Source of the DNA: Bacteroidales bacterium
GTDB taxonomy: Bacteria; Bacteroidota; Bacteroidia; Bacteroidales; UBA932
Length of the DNA stretch: 64,000 bases
Direction: 5' to 3'
Assembly: GCA_017548985.1 (NCBI GenBank)
Contig: JAFYYW010000036.1
Coordinates: forward strand, 1-64,000
Made by a program: the position numbers and the translations under genes. Below are positions 45,151-54,294 of the stretch, piece after piece (position 1 is the first letter of the stretch; every line of letters starts with the position of its first letter). The notes under the pieces were generated by a model. That model made no database searches. It had not been told where the DNA came from and worked only from the letters and a program-made list of their open reading frames with translations.

Positions 45151-46207
45151 ATTGAAGATGAAGATTATGAATATAGATAAACTGAAGACATTTGTCGCCT
45201 GCGGAGTCATCGCGATGACCTTGGCTTTCACCGCCGGATGCGCGAAAGAAAGCTCTGTCGACTCCAGCGATATGGCTAAGGCATTCGTCGAGGCTTGGAT
45301 CAAGGTCAACCATCCTAATGCCAACGCGTCAGGACTTGGAGTATACATCCTCGAGGACACTCCCGGAAACGGCGCGCCTCTGACTGACAATGACTTATAC
45401 GTCATCGCGGATTACACGGTAACAGACCTTGACGGGAATATCAGTTCCACCTCTTACGAGAAAGTCTCGCAACAGGTGGGCACATTCTCCGAGGCCAACT
45501 ATTACGGCTCGGACGTCTTTTTCCTGAATAGGATGTACACCACCGCAGGTGTGATCGAAATGTTTGACGGAATGAGAGTCGGAGGCACCAGGACAGCCCT
45601 GATCCCCGGATGGCTCAATGTCAACCTTGACTATAAGACCGCCGAGGAATACCAGAAGAAAGCCTCGGGAACAAACGTGATCTATACCGTCAACATAACC
45701 GACAAGACAGATGACATAATCCAGTGGCAGATTAACAAGCTCTCGAAATACGTGGCCACCAACATGGCCGGTGTGGATTCTACAAAGTACGGATACTATT
45801 GCAGGACTCTGAAACAGCCCACCTCTGACGAGAAGTTCTCCAGTGACACCACCTATTATATCAATTACACCGGCCGTCTCCTGAACGGACATGTCTTCGA
45901 CACGACGATAGAGGACACGGCTAAAGTATACAAAATCTACGATGCCTCCAGGGAATACGCCCCGATGGTGGTTCATCCAGCCAGCGATAGCGATTACACC
46001 ACAGCCACGATCTCCACTACTGAGACGGAGGAGGGTTCCACAGTGGTCGACGGTTTCGCTTTCTGCCTTTCCAATCTGAGGCCTTTCGAAAAGGTGATTT
46101 GCGCTTTCTATTCAGAGCTGGGCTATGGTTACAGCGGGAGCGCCCCCTCGATACCGAAGTTCTGTCCCATCGTCTTTGAGATTGAGGTTGTAGCTGAACC
46201 GGAATAA
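45143..46207 (+). CDS. FKBP-type peptidyl-prolyl isomerase lipoprotein, long form
   Basis: Lipoprotein with lipobox Cys at residue 33 when counted from the first ATG (LAFTAGCAKE). A roughly 200-residue N-terminal region of unknown function is followed by a C-terminal FKBP domain (YYINYTGRLLNGHVFDTT ... VVDGFAFCLSNLRPFEKV ... PIVFEIEVVA). Start could also be ATG 45158 or 45167, which give more compact signal peptides; 45143 is kept because it overlaps the previous gene. Second FKBP lipoprotein in a row. Confidence 0.83.
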   Translation: MIRLKMKIMNIDKLKTFVACGVIAMTLAFTAGCAKESSVDSSDMAKAFVEAWIKVNHPNANASGLGVYILEDTPGNGAPLTDNDLYVIADYTVTDLDGNISSTSYEKVSQQVGTFSEANYYGSDVFFLNRMYTTAGVIEMFDGMRVGGTRTALIPGWLNVNLDYKTAEEYQKKASGTNVIYTVNITDKTDDIIQWQINKLSKYVATNMAGVDSTKYGYYCRTLKQPTSDEKFSSDTTYYINYTGRLLNGHVFDTTIEDTAKVYKIYDASREYAPMVVHPASDSDYTTATISTTETEEGSTVVDGFAFCLSNLRPFEKVICAFYSELGYGYSGSAPSIPKFCPIVFEIEVVAEPE

Positions 46208-46226
46208 TTGAGCCAAGGAGGTCAAG

Positions 46227-47627
46227 ATGTCCAACAACCAAGCGGCACCCATAGAATTAGGTACTGAAAGCGTCGGCAAATTGCTAAAGAAGTATGCGGT
46301 CCCTGGCATCATCGCCATGACCGCTTCTTCTTTGTACAACATGGTCGACAGCATCTTCATCGGGCATATTCCCGGTGAAGGTTCCCTCGCCCTGTCCGGT
46401 TTGGCCGTCACCTTCCCCCTGATGAATCTGAGCGCCGCCCTCGGAACCCTTGTCGGAGTCGGCGCGTCCACCTTGGTGTCTGTGCTTCTCGGCCAGCGTA
46501 ACTACGAGACAGCCAACAAGGTTCTAGCCAACGAAATCAGCCTGAACTGCATAATCGGAGTAATATTCGCCGCCGTGTGCCTTGTGTTCATCAACCCGAT
46601 CCTTATGTTTTTCGGGGCCAGCGCGAACACTCTTCCATATGCCAGGGAGTACTTGCAAATCATTCTCATCGGGAATGTTATCACGCATCTGTATTTCGGC
46701 TTGAACGCTTTGATCCGGTCGTCAGGAAACCCGCGCCTGGCGATGGGGCTGACCCTTTTCACGGTGATCTCCAATACCATCCTCGACCCCATATTCATCT
46801 ATGTGCTTGGATTTGGCATCCGGGGTGCCGCTATTGCCACCGTACTGTGCCAGGCCATGGCCCTTTCTTACTCTTTAAGGTATTTTGCCAGGGAGGAAAC
46901 GATCCCGCACCTCCCGAAAGGCATTTTCGCTCTCGACTGGAGAATAGCCAAAGATTCGCTGGCGATAGGACTCGGGCCGTTCCTGATGAACGCCGCCTCC
47001 TGCATTGTCACCCTTTTCATAAACCAGCAGCTGCTTAAATTCGGTGGAGACCTTGCCATCGGCGCTTACGGAATAGCCAACCGGATCAACTTCATGTTCA
47101 TTATGGTGGTGATGGGGTTCAACCAGGGAATGCAGCCTATCGCGGGATATAATTTCGGGGCCAGGAAATACACCAGAGTCAAGAAAGTATTCAAAATAAC
47201 CGCTTTATGGGCGTCCGGGATCTGCCTCTTATGGTTCCTTTCATCCGAGCTCTTCCCAAGCGCCCTGGTAGGGATATTCACAAATGACCCCAAGCTGATC
47301 GATATCGCCGACAAGGGATTGAGAATAATGAACCCCGTTGTGTTTCTCGTGGGCTGGCAGATGGTCTCGACCAATTTCTTCCAAAGTCTGGGGATGGTCA
47401 GCAAGTCCATTTTCCTGTCCTTGAGCAGGCAACTGCTCTTCCTTGTGCCTCTGCTTTACATCCTGCCTTCCTTCTGGGGAGTACAGGGTGTCTTCCTTTC
47501 TTTCCCCGCTTCGGACTTACTCGCTTGCGTCACCACTCTTGTGTTGATAATCAACTTGTTCCGAAAGTTCAGCAAGCTTCAGGACGGAGATGAGCCGACA
47601 ATACTCGGAAGCCAGATCAAACAATAA
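46227..47627 (+). CDS. MATE family multidrug efflux transporter
   Basis: A 466-aa inner-membrane protein with 12 membrane segments in two homologous halves, exporting cationic compounds with a Na+ or H+ gradient. Typical segments are MTASSLYNMVDSIFIGHI, GVGASTLVSVLLGQ and NQGMQPIAGYNFGA. A perfect AAGGAGGT (46215-46222) sits 4 nt before the ATG, a strong Shine-Dalgarno that is rare in this window. The cytidylate kinase-like gene follows by 4 nt. Confidence 0.93.
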   Translation: MSNNQAAPIELGTESVGKLLKKYAVPGIIAMTASSLYNMVDSIFIGHIPGEGSLALSGLAVTFPLMNLSAALGTLVGVGASTLVSVLLGQRNYETANKVLANEISLNCIIGVIFAAVCLVFINPILMFFGASANTLPYAREYLQIILIGNVITHLYFGLNALIRSSGNPRLAMGLTLFTVISNTILDPIFIYVLGFGIRGAAIATVLCQAMALSYSLRYFAREETIPHLPKGIFALDWRIAKDSLAIGLGPFLMNAASCIVTLFINQQLLKFGGDLAIGAYGIANRINFMFIMVVMGFNQGMQPIAGYNFGARKYTRVKKVFKITALWASGICLLWFLSSELFPSALVGIFTNDPKLIDIADKGLRIMNPVVFLVGWQMVSTNFFQSLGMVSKSIFLSLSRQLLFLVPLLYILPSFWGVQGVFLSFPASDLLACVTTLVLIINLFRKFSKLQDGDEPTILGSQIKQ

Positions 47628-47631
47628 AGAC

Positions 47632-48246
47632 ATGAGTGACAGTCATACCATAATCAACATCGGACGCCAGTACGGCAGCGGCGGAAAGGAAGTCGCCGAG
47701 AAGATCGGATTGGCGTTGGGTATAGAGGTTTACGACAGCGAGCTTATCGCTAAAGCCGCTGAGGAAAGTGGCTTCAGCAAGGAGCTGTTCAAACGCAGCG
47801 ACGAGAAAAGAAGCTTTTTCAGCCTGTTTTCCTTCTTCGGGGCCGAGCGGTTCGGTAGTTCCCAGAACTATGTGGGGGACAATGAGTTGTTCAGGATCCA
47901 GAGTGAGGTCATAAGGGGAATCGCCGAGAAGGGGCCTGCCATTTTCGTGGGCCGCTGCTCAAACTATATCCTCCGTGACATGAGATGCCTCGATGTGTTC
48001 ATCTCCGCTCCCGAACCGGCAAGGATAAAGAGGATAATGGAAAGGACAGGGCTCTCGGAGAATGAGGCGAAGGATATGATGGAGAAAAAGAACCGGTCCA
48101 GGGAATCTTACTACAATTTCTTCTCCTTCGGGAATTGGGGAGCCGCGTCGGACTATGACCTATGCGTCGACTCCTCGATATTGGGAATCCAAGGCACTGC
48201 CGAACTCATTATCGATTTCGGAAAGAGGGCCGGGCTTATTATCTGA
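47632..48246 (+). CDS. Cytidylate kinase-like family protein
   Basis: A 204-aa P-loop kinase with GRQYGSGGKEVAEKIG at residues 9-24, the pattern of the cytidylate kinase-like family (AAA-type), and an IFVGRCSNYILRD segment. A true Cmk would have a different lid and NMP-binding domain, so the substrate is unresolved. ATG 47632 is used since the frame upstream overlaps the MATE gene. It lies 4 nt after MATE and 13 nt before the serine hydrolase. Confidence 0.88.
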   Translation: MSDSHTIINIGRQYGSGGKEVAEKIGLALGIEVYDSELIAKAAEESGFSKELFKRSDEKRSFFSLFSFFGAERFGSSQNYVGDNELFRIQSEVIRGIAEKGPAIFVGRCSNYILRDMRCLDVFISAPEPARIKRIMERTGLSENEAKDMMEKKNRSRESYYNFFSFGNWGAASDYDLCVDSSILGIQGTAELIIDFGKRAGLII

Positions 48247-48259
48247 CACTTAAAGGAAT

Positions 48260-49552
48260 ATGAGGATGTCAAAAAGATCGGGAATATTAGCGGTGGCCTT
48301 ATTGACCTTGGCCGCCATCACTGCCGTGGCTATCACCTCCAGTTTCGGCAAAAAAGAGAAAGTGATCCACCGTATTCCGGTCAACCTCAACGAGACTCTC
48401 ACCAATGAGATGTCGGACACATCCGTACTGGACGGATTTGACAAGAAAGTCAAGGACTATATGACCTACTGGGGGCTTAGGGGGGCTTCTCTTTCCGTGA
48501 TGCGTAACGACTCCCTTCTATTCTCCAAAGGGTATGGGTGGGCTGACGAGAAAGAGCCCATGACTCCCGGGCACATCCTCAGGATGGCGTCCGTGTCAAA
48601 ACTCATCACAGCGGTAGGGATCATGGTGCTGGAGGAAAAGGGACTTCTGAGGCTGGACGACAAGGTGTTCGGCCCAGGGGGAATTCTTGACGACTCGCTC
48701 TACAACGCGGCCATCTCCGACTCGTTATACATGAAGATCACTGTCGAGGACCTTCTCCGCCACAAGGGAGGTTTCTCCAAGAAAGGAGGCGACCCGATGT
48801 TCTCGACACGATGGATAATGTCCCAGAACGCTTGGAAGAAAGTGCCTACCAAAGAACAACTTACGGTATTGCAGCTGAAACGCCCCCTTGTGTTCGAGCC
48901 TGGCACGTTCCAGGAGTATTCCAACTACGGATACCTGGCTCTATCGATGGTGATAGAGAAAGTCAGCGGGATGGAATACGAGGATTTCATCCAGGAGAAG
49001 GTATTCCATCCGGTCGGATGCGTGAACTTCAAGCTGGCCGGGAACTACTATGCCGACAAGCACCCTGGCGAGGTACGTTACTATGTCCAGAAAGACGACC
49101 AGCCGGTGGATGAGTTCAACAACAGCGGACGAAAGGTGACCCGCAGCTATGGTGGGAATGACGTGTCCGGACTCTTGGGCGCGGGAGCCTGGGTTGGATC
49201 CACACCGGAGCTGGCCCTGCTGGTGGCCTCGATCGACGGCAAGCCGGAGGTCCCGGACATCATAACCAAGGAGAGCGTGGACGCCATGACGGAATACTTC
49301 GATCCGGACACATATTCCTTAGGATGGAATGACACCAAACCGACCGGGGAATGGACCCGCACCGGTTCTTTCGCCGGCACAACAGCCCTTGTGAAATACT
49401 TCCCCGACGGGGAGTGCTGGGTGTTCATCGCTAACACCAGCACCTATAAGGGACCGGGACTCGCCAAGTTCACCACCGAACTCTTTGAGGATCTCCGCTC
49501 CTCCTACTCCACAAAATTCCCGAAGCGCAACCTCTTCTATCAAGAAGACTAG
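48260..49552 (+). CDS. Serine hydrolase, class C beta-lactamase/PBP-like
   Basis: A 430-aa exported or membrane-anchored protein with an N-terminal hydrophobic segment (about 8-28). The beta-lactamase fold motifs are SVSK (S-x-x-K nucleophile, in RMASVSKLITAVG) and YSNYGYLAL (Y-x-N). The third box is not obvious (HxG/KTG; a TGSFAGT segment near 377-383 is a candidate). Family members are usually peptidases or esterases rather than true beta-lactamases. It ends just before a large palindrome. Confidence 0.88.
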   Translation: MRMSKRSGILAVALLTLAAITAVAITSSFGKKEKVIHRIPVNLNETLTNEMSDTSVLDGFDKKVKDYMTYWGLRGASLSVMRNDSLLFSKGYGWADEKEPMTPGHILRMASVSKLITAVGIMVLEEKGLLRLDDKVFGPGGILDDSLYNAAISDSLYMKITVEDLLRHKGGFSKKGGDPMFSTRWIMSQNAWKKVPTKEQLTVLQLKRPLVFEPGTFQEYSNYGYLALSMVIEKVSGMEYEDFIQEKVFHPVGCVNFKLAGNYYADKHPGEVRYYVQKDDQPVDEFNNSGRKVTRSYGGNDVSGLLGAGAWVGSTPELALLVASIDGKPEVPDIITKESVDAMTEYFDPDTYSLGWNDTKPTGEWTRTGSFAGTTALVKYFPDGECWVFIANTSTYKGPGLAKFTTELFEDLRSSYSTKFPKRNLFYQED

Positions 49553-49554
49553 CA

Positions 49555-49650
49555 GCCAATAGACCTTCCCCCCTTGAACCACTGCCACCCTCGGCACGTT
49601 AAGAGGGAGGGGCTGCGAAGCGGCGGTTCAAGGAGGGAAGGTCTATTGGC
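49555..49650. repeat. 96-bp palindromic element between convergent genes
   Basis: A 26-nt left arm (49555-49580) and right arm (49625-49650) are complementary at 25 of 26 positions. The 44-nt loop contains a smaller CCCTC/GAGGG hairpin (49588-49592 with 49603-49607). No T-tract borders it, so it is not a standard terminator, although it lies 3 nt after the serine hydrolase stop and 11 nt before the ptb-like stop. It could be a REP/MITE-like element or an RNA-stabilising stem. Confidence 0.8.
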
Positions 49651-49660
49651 GCGACAAACG

Positions 49661-50572
49661 CTATTTGTTGACGAACATCACCGCCTCGGCGATGGAGTTC
49701 AGCTTGGTGTCGACACTATCGGCGCGGCTAGCGAGCACGCAAGGGGCGGTAGTTCCGACAAGCATTCCGGCCTGGCGCACGCCAGTGGCAAGCTTGGAAT
49801 TGGTCTTCCAGAAAACGTTGGCGGACTCGATGTTCGGGAACTGGAGGCAGTCAGCGTCGCCGGCCACAGGGCTGACAAGTTTCTTGATCTGCACAGACTC
49901 CTCATCAATAGCGACATCCAGGGCCAGAGGGCCGTCACCGACGCATCCCTTGATCTGACCGCGATCACACATCTTCGCGAGCTGGGCGGCCTCGATACAA
50001 GCGGGCATCGAATCAAGCATCTGCTCTGAGGCGGCTATGAAAGCGACCTTTGGCTTCGCGATTCCGAATGACTTAGCGACACCGACCAGATAGTTGGCGA
50101 TCTTAACCTTCTGACGGAAATCCGGAAGAGGGATGACGGCCATGTCGGAGAGGAACATGAGCTTGTGGTAATTCGGGTTCTCGATGATACCGACGTGGCT
50201 CAGGACACCCTTCGGAGGAAGGAGTCCGGTCTCCTTGTTGAGGATGGCGCGCAGGAACTTGTCGGTAGAGCAAAGTCCCTTCATCAGCACATCACCATCA
50301 CCGTCATGAACCATCTGGACAGCCTTGGCGACTGCCTTCAGCTCGACAGTCTCATTGACAATGTCGAACTGCTCCATATCGATGCCGAGCTTGGCGCATG
50401 TGGCGGCGATAAGCTCCTTGTCACCAACCAGGGTGACCTTCACGAAACCCATCTCGGAAGCCTTTGCGCAAGCCTCGATAGTGTGCTCATCCACGGCCCA
50501 AGCCGCGACCATTTTCTTGCAGATGCCCTTCTCTTTGAGCTCCGCAAACACATCAGCGAATTTAGTGATCAT
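49661..50572 (-). CDS. Phosphate acyltransferase of the Ptb/Pta family
   Basis: A 303-aa cytosolic enzyme that swaps CoA for phosphate on an acyl group. The length and the segments DVLMKGLCSTDKFLRAIL, GLLPPKGVLSHVG and KPKVAFIAASEQM match phosphate butyryltransferase (Ptb) rather than the longer Pta. It is paired with acetate kinase 21 nt upstream, so acetyl-CoA to acetyl phosphate is possible; butyryl or propionyl-CoA cannot be excluded. Confidence 0.85.
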   Translation of the reverse strand: MITKFADVFAELKEKGICKKMVAAWAVDEHTIEACAKASEMGFVKVTLVGDKELIAATCAKLGIDMEQFDIVNETVELKAVAKAVQMVHDGDGDVLMKGLCSTDKFLRAILNKETGLLPPKGVLSHVGIIENPNYHKLMFLSDMAVIPLPDFRQKVKIANYLVGVAKSFGIAKPKVAFIAASEQMLDSMPACIEAAQLAKMCDRGQIKGCVGDGPLALDVAIDEESVQIKKLVSPVAGDADCLQFPNIESANVFWKTNSKLATGVRQAGMLVGTTAPCVLASRADSVDTKLNSIAEAVMFVNK

Positions 50573-50593
50573 ATTATTTGATTGATTATCAGT

Positions 50594-51808
50594 TTATTCC
50601 TCAATGCTTTGCACAAGATGCATAGTGTCCCTGGCAATCACCAGCTCCTCGTCTGTGGTGACGAGAGCGGCCTTGATCTTCGACTCGGGAAGTGAGATGA
50701 TCGTGTCCTCGCCCCATGCCGTATTAGCCTCATAGTCGAACTGGAGACCGAGGAAGGTCAGGTTCTCGCAGACCCTGCGGCGCAGGCGGCTGTTGTGCTC
50801 CCCGATACCGCCGGTGAAGAACACAGCGTCCAATCCATTCATCTCAGCGGCGAAAGCGCCGATATACTTGATCATCTGGAACGAGAGCATCTTCAGGACG
50901 AGTTTCGCCTTGAAGTCCCCACCATTGGCCAGCTCATCCATCTCACGAGCGTCTGAAGTCCTCTGTGAGACACCGAGGAAACCACTCTTCTTGTTGACGA
51001 GGGTATACATGTCGTCCGCTGAGATGTTCTCCTTCTTCATTATGTAGAGGATGGCGTTGGGATCGACATCGCCGCAACGGGTACCCATGATAAGACCCTC
51101 GAGCGGAGTCAGACCCATGGAGGTGTCGATGGACTTGCCGTTATGGATGGCGGTGATGGAACTTCCATTACCGATGTGGCAGGTGACAATCCTGGAATCG
51201 TTGATGTCCAGACCAACCATCTTGGCACCCTTCTGGGCGACGAATTGGTGGCTTGTGCCATGGGCTCCGTAACGGCGGATATGATACTTCTCGTAATATT
51301 CGTAAGGAAGGCCGTACATGTAAGCCTGCGGAGGCATCGTCTGATGGAAAGCCGTGTCAAAGGTGACTACCTGCGGAACATTCGGGAGAACCTCCTGACA
51401 AGCCCTGATACCAAGCAGATGGGCGGGGTTGTGGAGAGGCGCGAAATCGCAGCAGTATTCGATCTTGGACATGACATCCTCGTCCACGATAGCGCTACCG
51501 GAGAAGAAGTCAGCACCCTGGACGATCCTGTGACCGACAGCCTCGATATCATCGAACGACTGGAGCACACCATAATCCTTGTCCACCAGGGCATCAAGCA
51601 CAAGCTGCATTCCGACCGTATGATCCGGGATGGGCAGGTCTTTGACAACCTTATCCTTACCTATCGGTGTGTGAACCAGCCTGCCGGACTCGAGTCCGAT
51701 CTTCTCCACTATGCCCTTGGCCATCAGGTCATAGATATCATCGCTCCGCATGTCAAGCAGTTGATACTTGATTGAGGAACTTCCGCAATTGATTACCAGA
51801 ATGATCAT
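50594..51808 (-). CDS. ackA: Acetate kinase
   Basis: Makes ATP from acetyl phosphate, ending acetate fermentation. The 404-aa product has NCGSSSIKYQL at the N-terminus, the RRYGAHGTSHQFV signature, CHIGNGSSITAI and FTGGIGEHNS, and the expected length. Butyrate kinases are shorter (about 355 aa) and lack parts of this pattern. It has a good promoter and is followed by the Ptb-family gene. Confidence 0.95.
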   Translation of the reverse strand: MIILVINCGSSSIKYQLLDMRSDDIYDLMAKGIVEKIGLESGRLVHTPIGKDKVVKDLPIPDHTVGMQLVLDALVDKDYGVLQSFDDIEAVGHRIVQGADFFSGSAIVDEDVMSKIEYCCDFAPLHNPAHLLGIRACQEVLPNVPQVVTFDTAFHQTMPPQAYMYGLPYEYYEKYHIRRYGAHGTSHQFVAQKGAKMVGLDINDSRIVTCHIGNGSSITAIHNGKSIDTSMGLTPLEGLIMGTRCGDVDPNAILYIMKKENISADDMYTLVNKKSGFLGVSQRTSDAREMDELANGGDFKAKLVLKMLSFQMIKYIGAFAAEMNGLDAVFFTGGIGEHNSRLRRRVCENLTFLGLQFDYEANTAWGEDTIISLPESKIKAALVTTDEELVIARDTMHLVQSIEE

Positions 51809-51838
51809 TATCCTAAAAAATAAAAAGTTTCAGAAAGA

Positions 51839-51870
51839 CAAAGATACGAAATTAATAGCTATTTTTACAA
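51839..51870 (-). promoter_or_regulatory. Promoter of ackA-ptb
   Basis: Minus-strand -7 box TATCTTTG (51839-51846) with TTG at 51868-51870 and 21-bp spacing. Predicted start is about 25 nt before the ackA start codon. Confidence 0.7.
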
Positions 51871-51887
51871 AAATAAGAAACCAGGCT

Positions 51888-52994
51888 ATGAAGGACTCAG
51901 GAGAGATCGTGGGGATAGGGATGATGTTCGCCGCCGGCGTCGCTGTCGGGGCTGTTTTTGCTGAATATGTCAAAATCATCCCATTGGCGATTCCCTGCTG
52001 CCTGTCGATGATGATCCCGACTCTCTCCGTCGCCGTATTCCTGAAATCAGACAGCAAAAAAGCCAACCGTCTCTCGTTCCTTTTCATATTTTTTCTGACC
52101 GGGTTATTCTGTTCCATCAATTCAAAAACAGGATATGGGATACCGGTTCCCAAAGGGTATCCGGGAAGATTGGCCGCCATCAAGGGAGAACAACTTAAAC
52201 GTCTGATTGACAGCATCCCCTACCCTTCGGCCGGGACCGGGCCCCTCGTCAAAGCCCTGCTGACCGGAGACCGGAGCGGCCTTGATAAAACTACCGTCAA
52301 CATATTCAGGGCAAGCGGGGCATCTCATATCCTGGCGCTGTCCGGATTGCATTTAGGAATACTCTATCTGATTCTCTCCCGACTGACAGTCCCCCTCGGC
52401 AACAGACCCGGAGCCAGAAGGACGAGATTCCTCCTGACCTTTGGAACCGCCGGTTTTTATACCTTGATGACCGGCGCTTCCCCGTCAATCGTCAGGGCAT
52501 TCCTATACATCACAATCGGGGAGACCGCCCGGCTTCTCGGGAGGGAAAGGGCTCCGGTCAACATCCTTCTTACCGCCCTGACCATCCAGCTGGCTCTCAA
52601 ACCCGAAGTCATAACTTCCCTCGGCTTCCAGCTATCCTATCTGGCCATGGTCGGGATAACAATCCTATACCCTCGCCTGGAAAAGATGTATCCGGCAGGA
52701 GAAGGGCTCGCCGGCAGGACAGACCCCATGAGGAAACTTTGGAAAGGCGCTGTCCTGTCTATTTCCTGCCAAGTGTTCACCGCCCCTCTCGTCTGGTACC
52801 GTTTCCATACCTTCCCGAAGTATTTCCTGATAACCAACCTCACCGCCCTGCCACTAACAAGCGCGGTCATGGTTCTCTCAGTGACCACGATCGCGCTGTC
52901 TTGGGCCGGAATATGTCCGGATCTTCTGATTTATCTGGACGACAAGGCCGTGAGCCTTCTCGTCGAATGCCTTGGCGTTATCAGCTCGCTGTGA
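51888..52994 (+). CDS. ComEC/Rec2 family protein, competence domain only
   Basis: A 368-aa polytopic membrane protein. The ComEC core is clear: ALLTGDRSGL, ASGASHILALSGLHLGI, MTGASPSIVRAF and LGFQLSYLAMVG, with about 8-10 membrane segments. The N-terminal DUF4131 domain and the C-terminal metallo-beta-lactamase domain of full-length ComEC are missing. ATG 51888 is chosen, as the upstream frame overlaps ackA. ComEC is the inner-membrane channel for DNA uptake; whether this short form still works is unknown. Last 14 nt overlap convergent fucP. Confidence 0.85.
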   Translation: MKDSGEIVGIGMMFAAGVAVGAVFAEYVKIIPLAIPCCLSMMIPTLSVAVFLKSDSKKANRLSFLFIFFLTGLFCSINSKTGYGIPVPKGYPGRLAAIKGEQLKRLIDSIPYPSAGTGPLVKALLTGDRSGLDKTTVNIFRASGASHILALSGLHLGILYLILSRLTVPLGNRPGARRTRFLLTFGTAGFYTLMTGASPSIVRAFLYITIGETARLLGRERAPVNILLTALTIQLALKPEVITSLGFQLSYLAMVGITILYPRLEKMYPAGEGLAGRTDPMRKLWKGAVLSISCQVFTAPLVWYRFHTFPKYFLITNLTALPLTSAVMVLSVTTIALSWAGICPDLLIYLDDKAVSLLVECLGVISSL

Positions 52995-54288
52995 CCTGTC
53001 GCCTGGCCTTGTATGACCTCAATCCGTAGAAAAGGACTATCACGAAACAGATGAGGGGCAGGACAAACGAGACATTGACCGCGGGATGGCCGAGAATCTC
53101 ACCCTGATCGATGATCATCCCTTGCAGAGGAGGCATAATCGCCCCACCCACAATAGCTTCCACAAGGAAGGCGGCACCGAGGCTGGCGTCCTGGGCATCC
53201 ACATTCTCAAGGGCGATACCGTAGATTGTCGGGAACATCAGTGACATGAAGGCGCTGATCCCCATCAGGCAGTAGAGGCCTCCCATTCCGACTATCGAGA
53301 TCGCTCCAATGGTACAAATGGCCGCACCGGTGGCGAATATCGCGAGAAGCCGGCTGGAGTTGACATATTTCATCAAAGCGGTCGCTATGAACCTTCCGCA
53401 TAGGAAAAGGGCCATCGCGATGATGTTATAGGTCTGCGCCGTGGCTTTGTTGATGCCAAGGTTGTCAGCGTACTGGATAATGAAAGTCCAGACCATGATC
53501 TGGGCCGCCACATAGAACATCTGGGTCAGCACTCCTTCCCGATACAACTTGTTGTGCCAGAGATTAGAAAGAGTCTTTCCCGTGCTGTTGGTCCGTTCGG
53601 GCTGGATCTCTGTCTTAGGCACCTTGGCCAACGCGATAACGATAAGCACCACGATGACCACAATGCCGATAATGACATAGGGATTGCGGATCACTGCCAG
53701 GTCATGGAGACGGATGCTCGCCTTCTCAGCCTCGGAGAGGGTCGGGAATATGATGTTTCCAGCGGCGTCACGCTTGTCAGAAAGGAGCTGGGGCAAAACA
53801 ACGAAGGAAGCCACGCTCATTCCCATCAGCGAACCCATCGGGTTGAACGACTGGGAGAGGTTCAGCCTCCTGGTCGCGTTGTCCTTAGAGCCCAGAGACA
53901 GGATGAAAGGGTTGGCCGTGGTCTCAAGGAAGGCAAGACCGAAGGTCAGGACATACAAGGAAACGCAGAAGAACGAGAACTGCTGGAACTGGGCCGCAGG
54001 TATGAACAGGAAGGCTCCTATCGCATACAAGGCGAGGCCGAGCAGGATACCGCTCTTGTAACTGTGCTTGCGTATGAAAAGGGCGGCGGGAATGGCCATC
54101 GTGGCGTAGCCGCCATAAAAGGCGAACTGCACCAGGGAGGCCTTGGCGGCGCTCAACTCCATAACCGTCTGGAAGGCCGCCACCATCGGGTTAGTGATGT
54201 CGTTGGCGAACCCCCAGAGGGCGAAAAGTGATGTGATAAGGATAAAGATGAAGAGATATTTCTTCTCCACCAGTTTATCTTTTGCCAT
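52981..54288 (-). CDS. fucP: L-fucose:H+ symporter
   Basis: A 435-aa inner-membrane sugar porter of the major facilitator superfamily with 12 membrane segments. It has the FHS/FucP pattern FALWGFANDITNPMVAAFQ in helix 1 and ETTANPFILSLGSKDNATRRLN-like segment in helix 4-5. It follows fucI by 6 nt, so uptake and isomerisation of fucose are encoded together. It overlaps the 3' end of comEC by 14 nt on the other strand. Confidence 0.94.
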   Translation of the reverse strand: MAKDKLVEKKYLFIFILITSLFALWGFANDITNPMVAAFQTVMELSAAKASLVQFAFYGGYATMAIPAALFIRKHSYKSGILLGLALYAIGAFLFIPAAQFQQFSFFCVSLYVLTFGLAFLETTANPFILSLGSKDNATRRLNLSQSFNPMGSLMGMSVASFVVLPQLLSDKRDAAGNIIFPTLSEAEKASIRLHDLAVIRNPYVIIGIVVIVVLIVIALAKVPKTEIQPERTNSTGKTLSNLWHNKLYREGVLTQMFYVAAQIMVWTFIIQYADNLGINKATAQTYNIIAMALFLCGRFIATALMKYVNSSRLLAIFATGAAICTIGAISIVGMGGLYCLMGISAFMSLMFPTIYGIALENVDAQDASLGAAFLVEAIVGGAIMPPLQGMIIDQGEILGHPAVNVSFVLPLICFVIVLFYGLRSYKARRQVTAS

Positions 54289-54294
54289 ATACCG

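Noticed and set aside
48260..49552. Calling the serine hydrolase an antibiotic-resistance beta-lactamase
   Set aside because: Although S-x-x-K and Y-x-N are present, the context and sequence fit the broad peptidase/esterase group, and no resistance-type third motif is clear.
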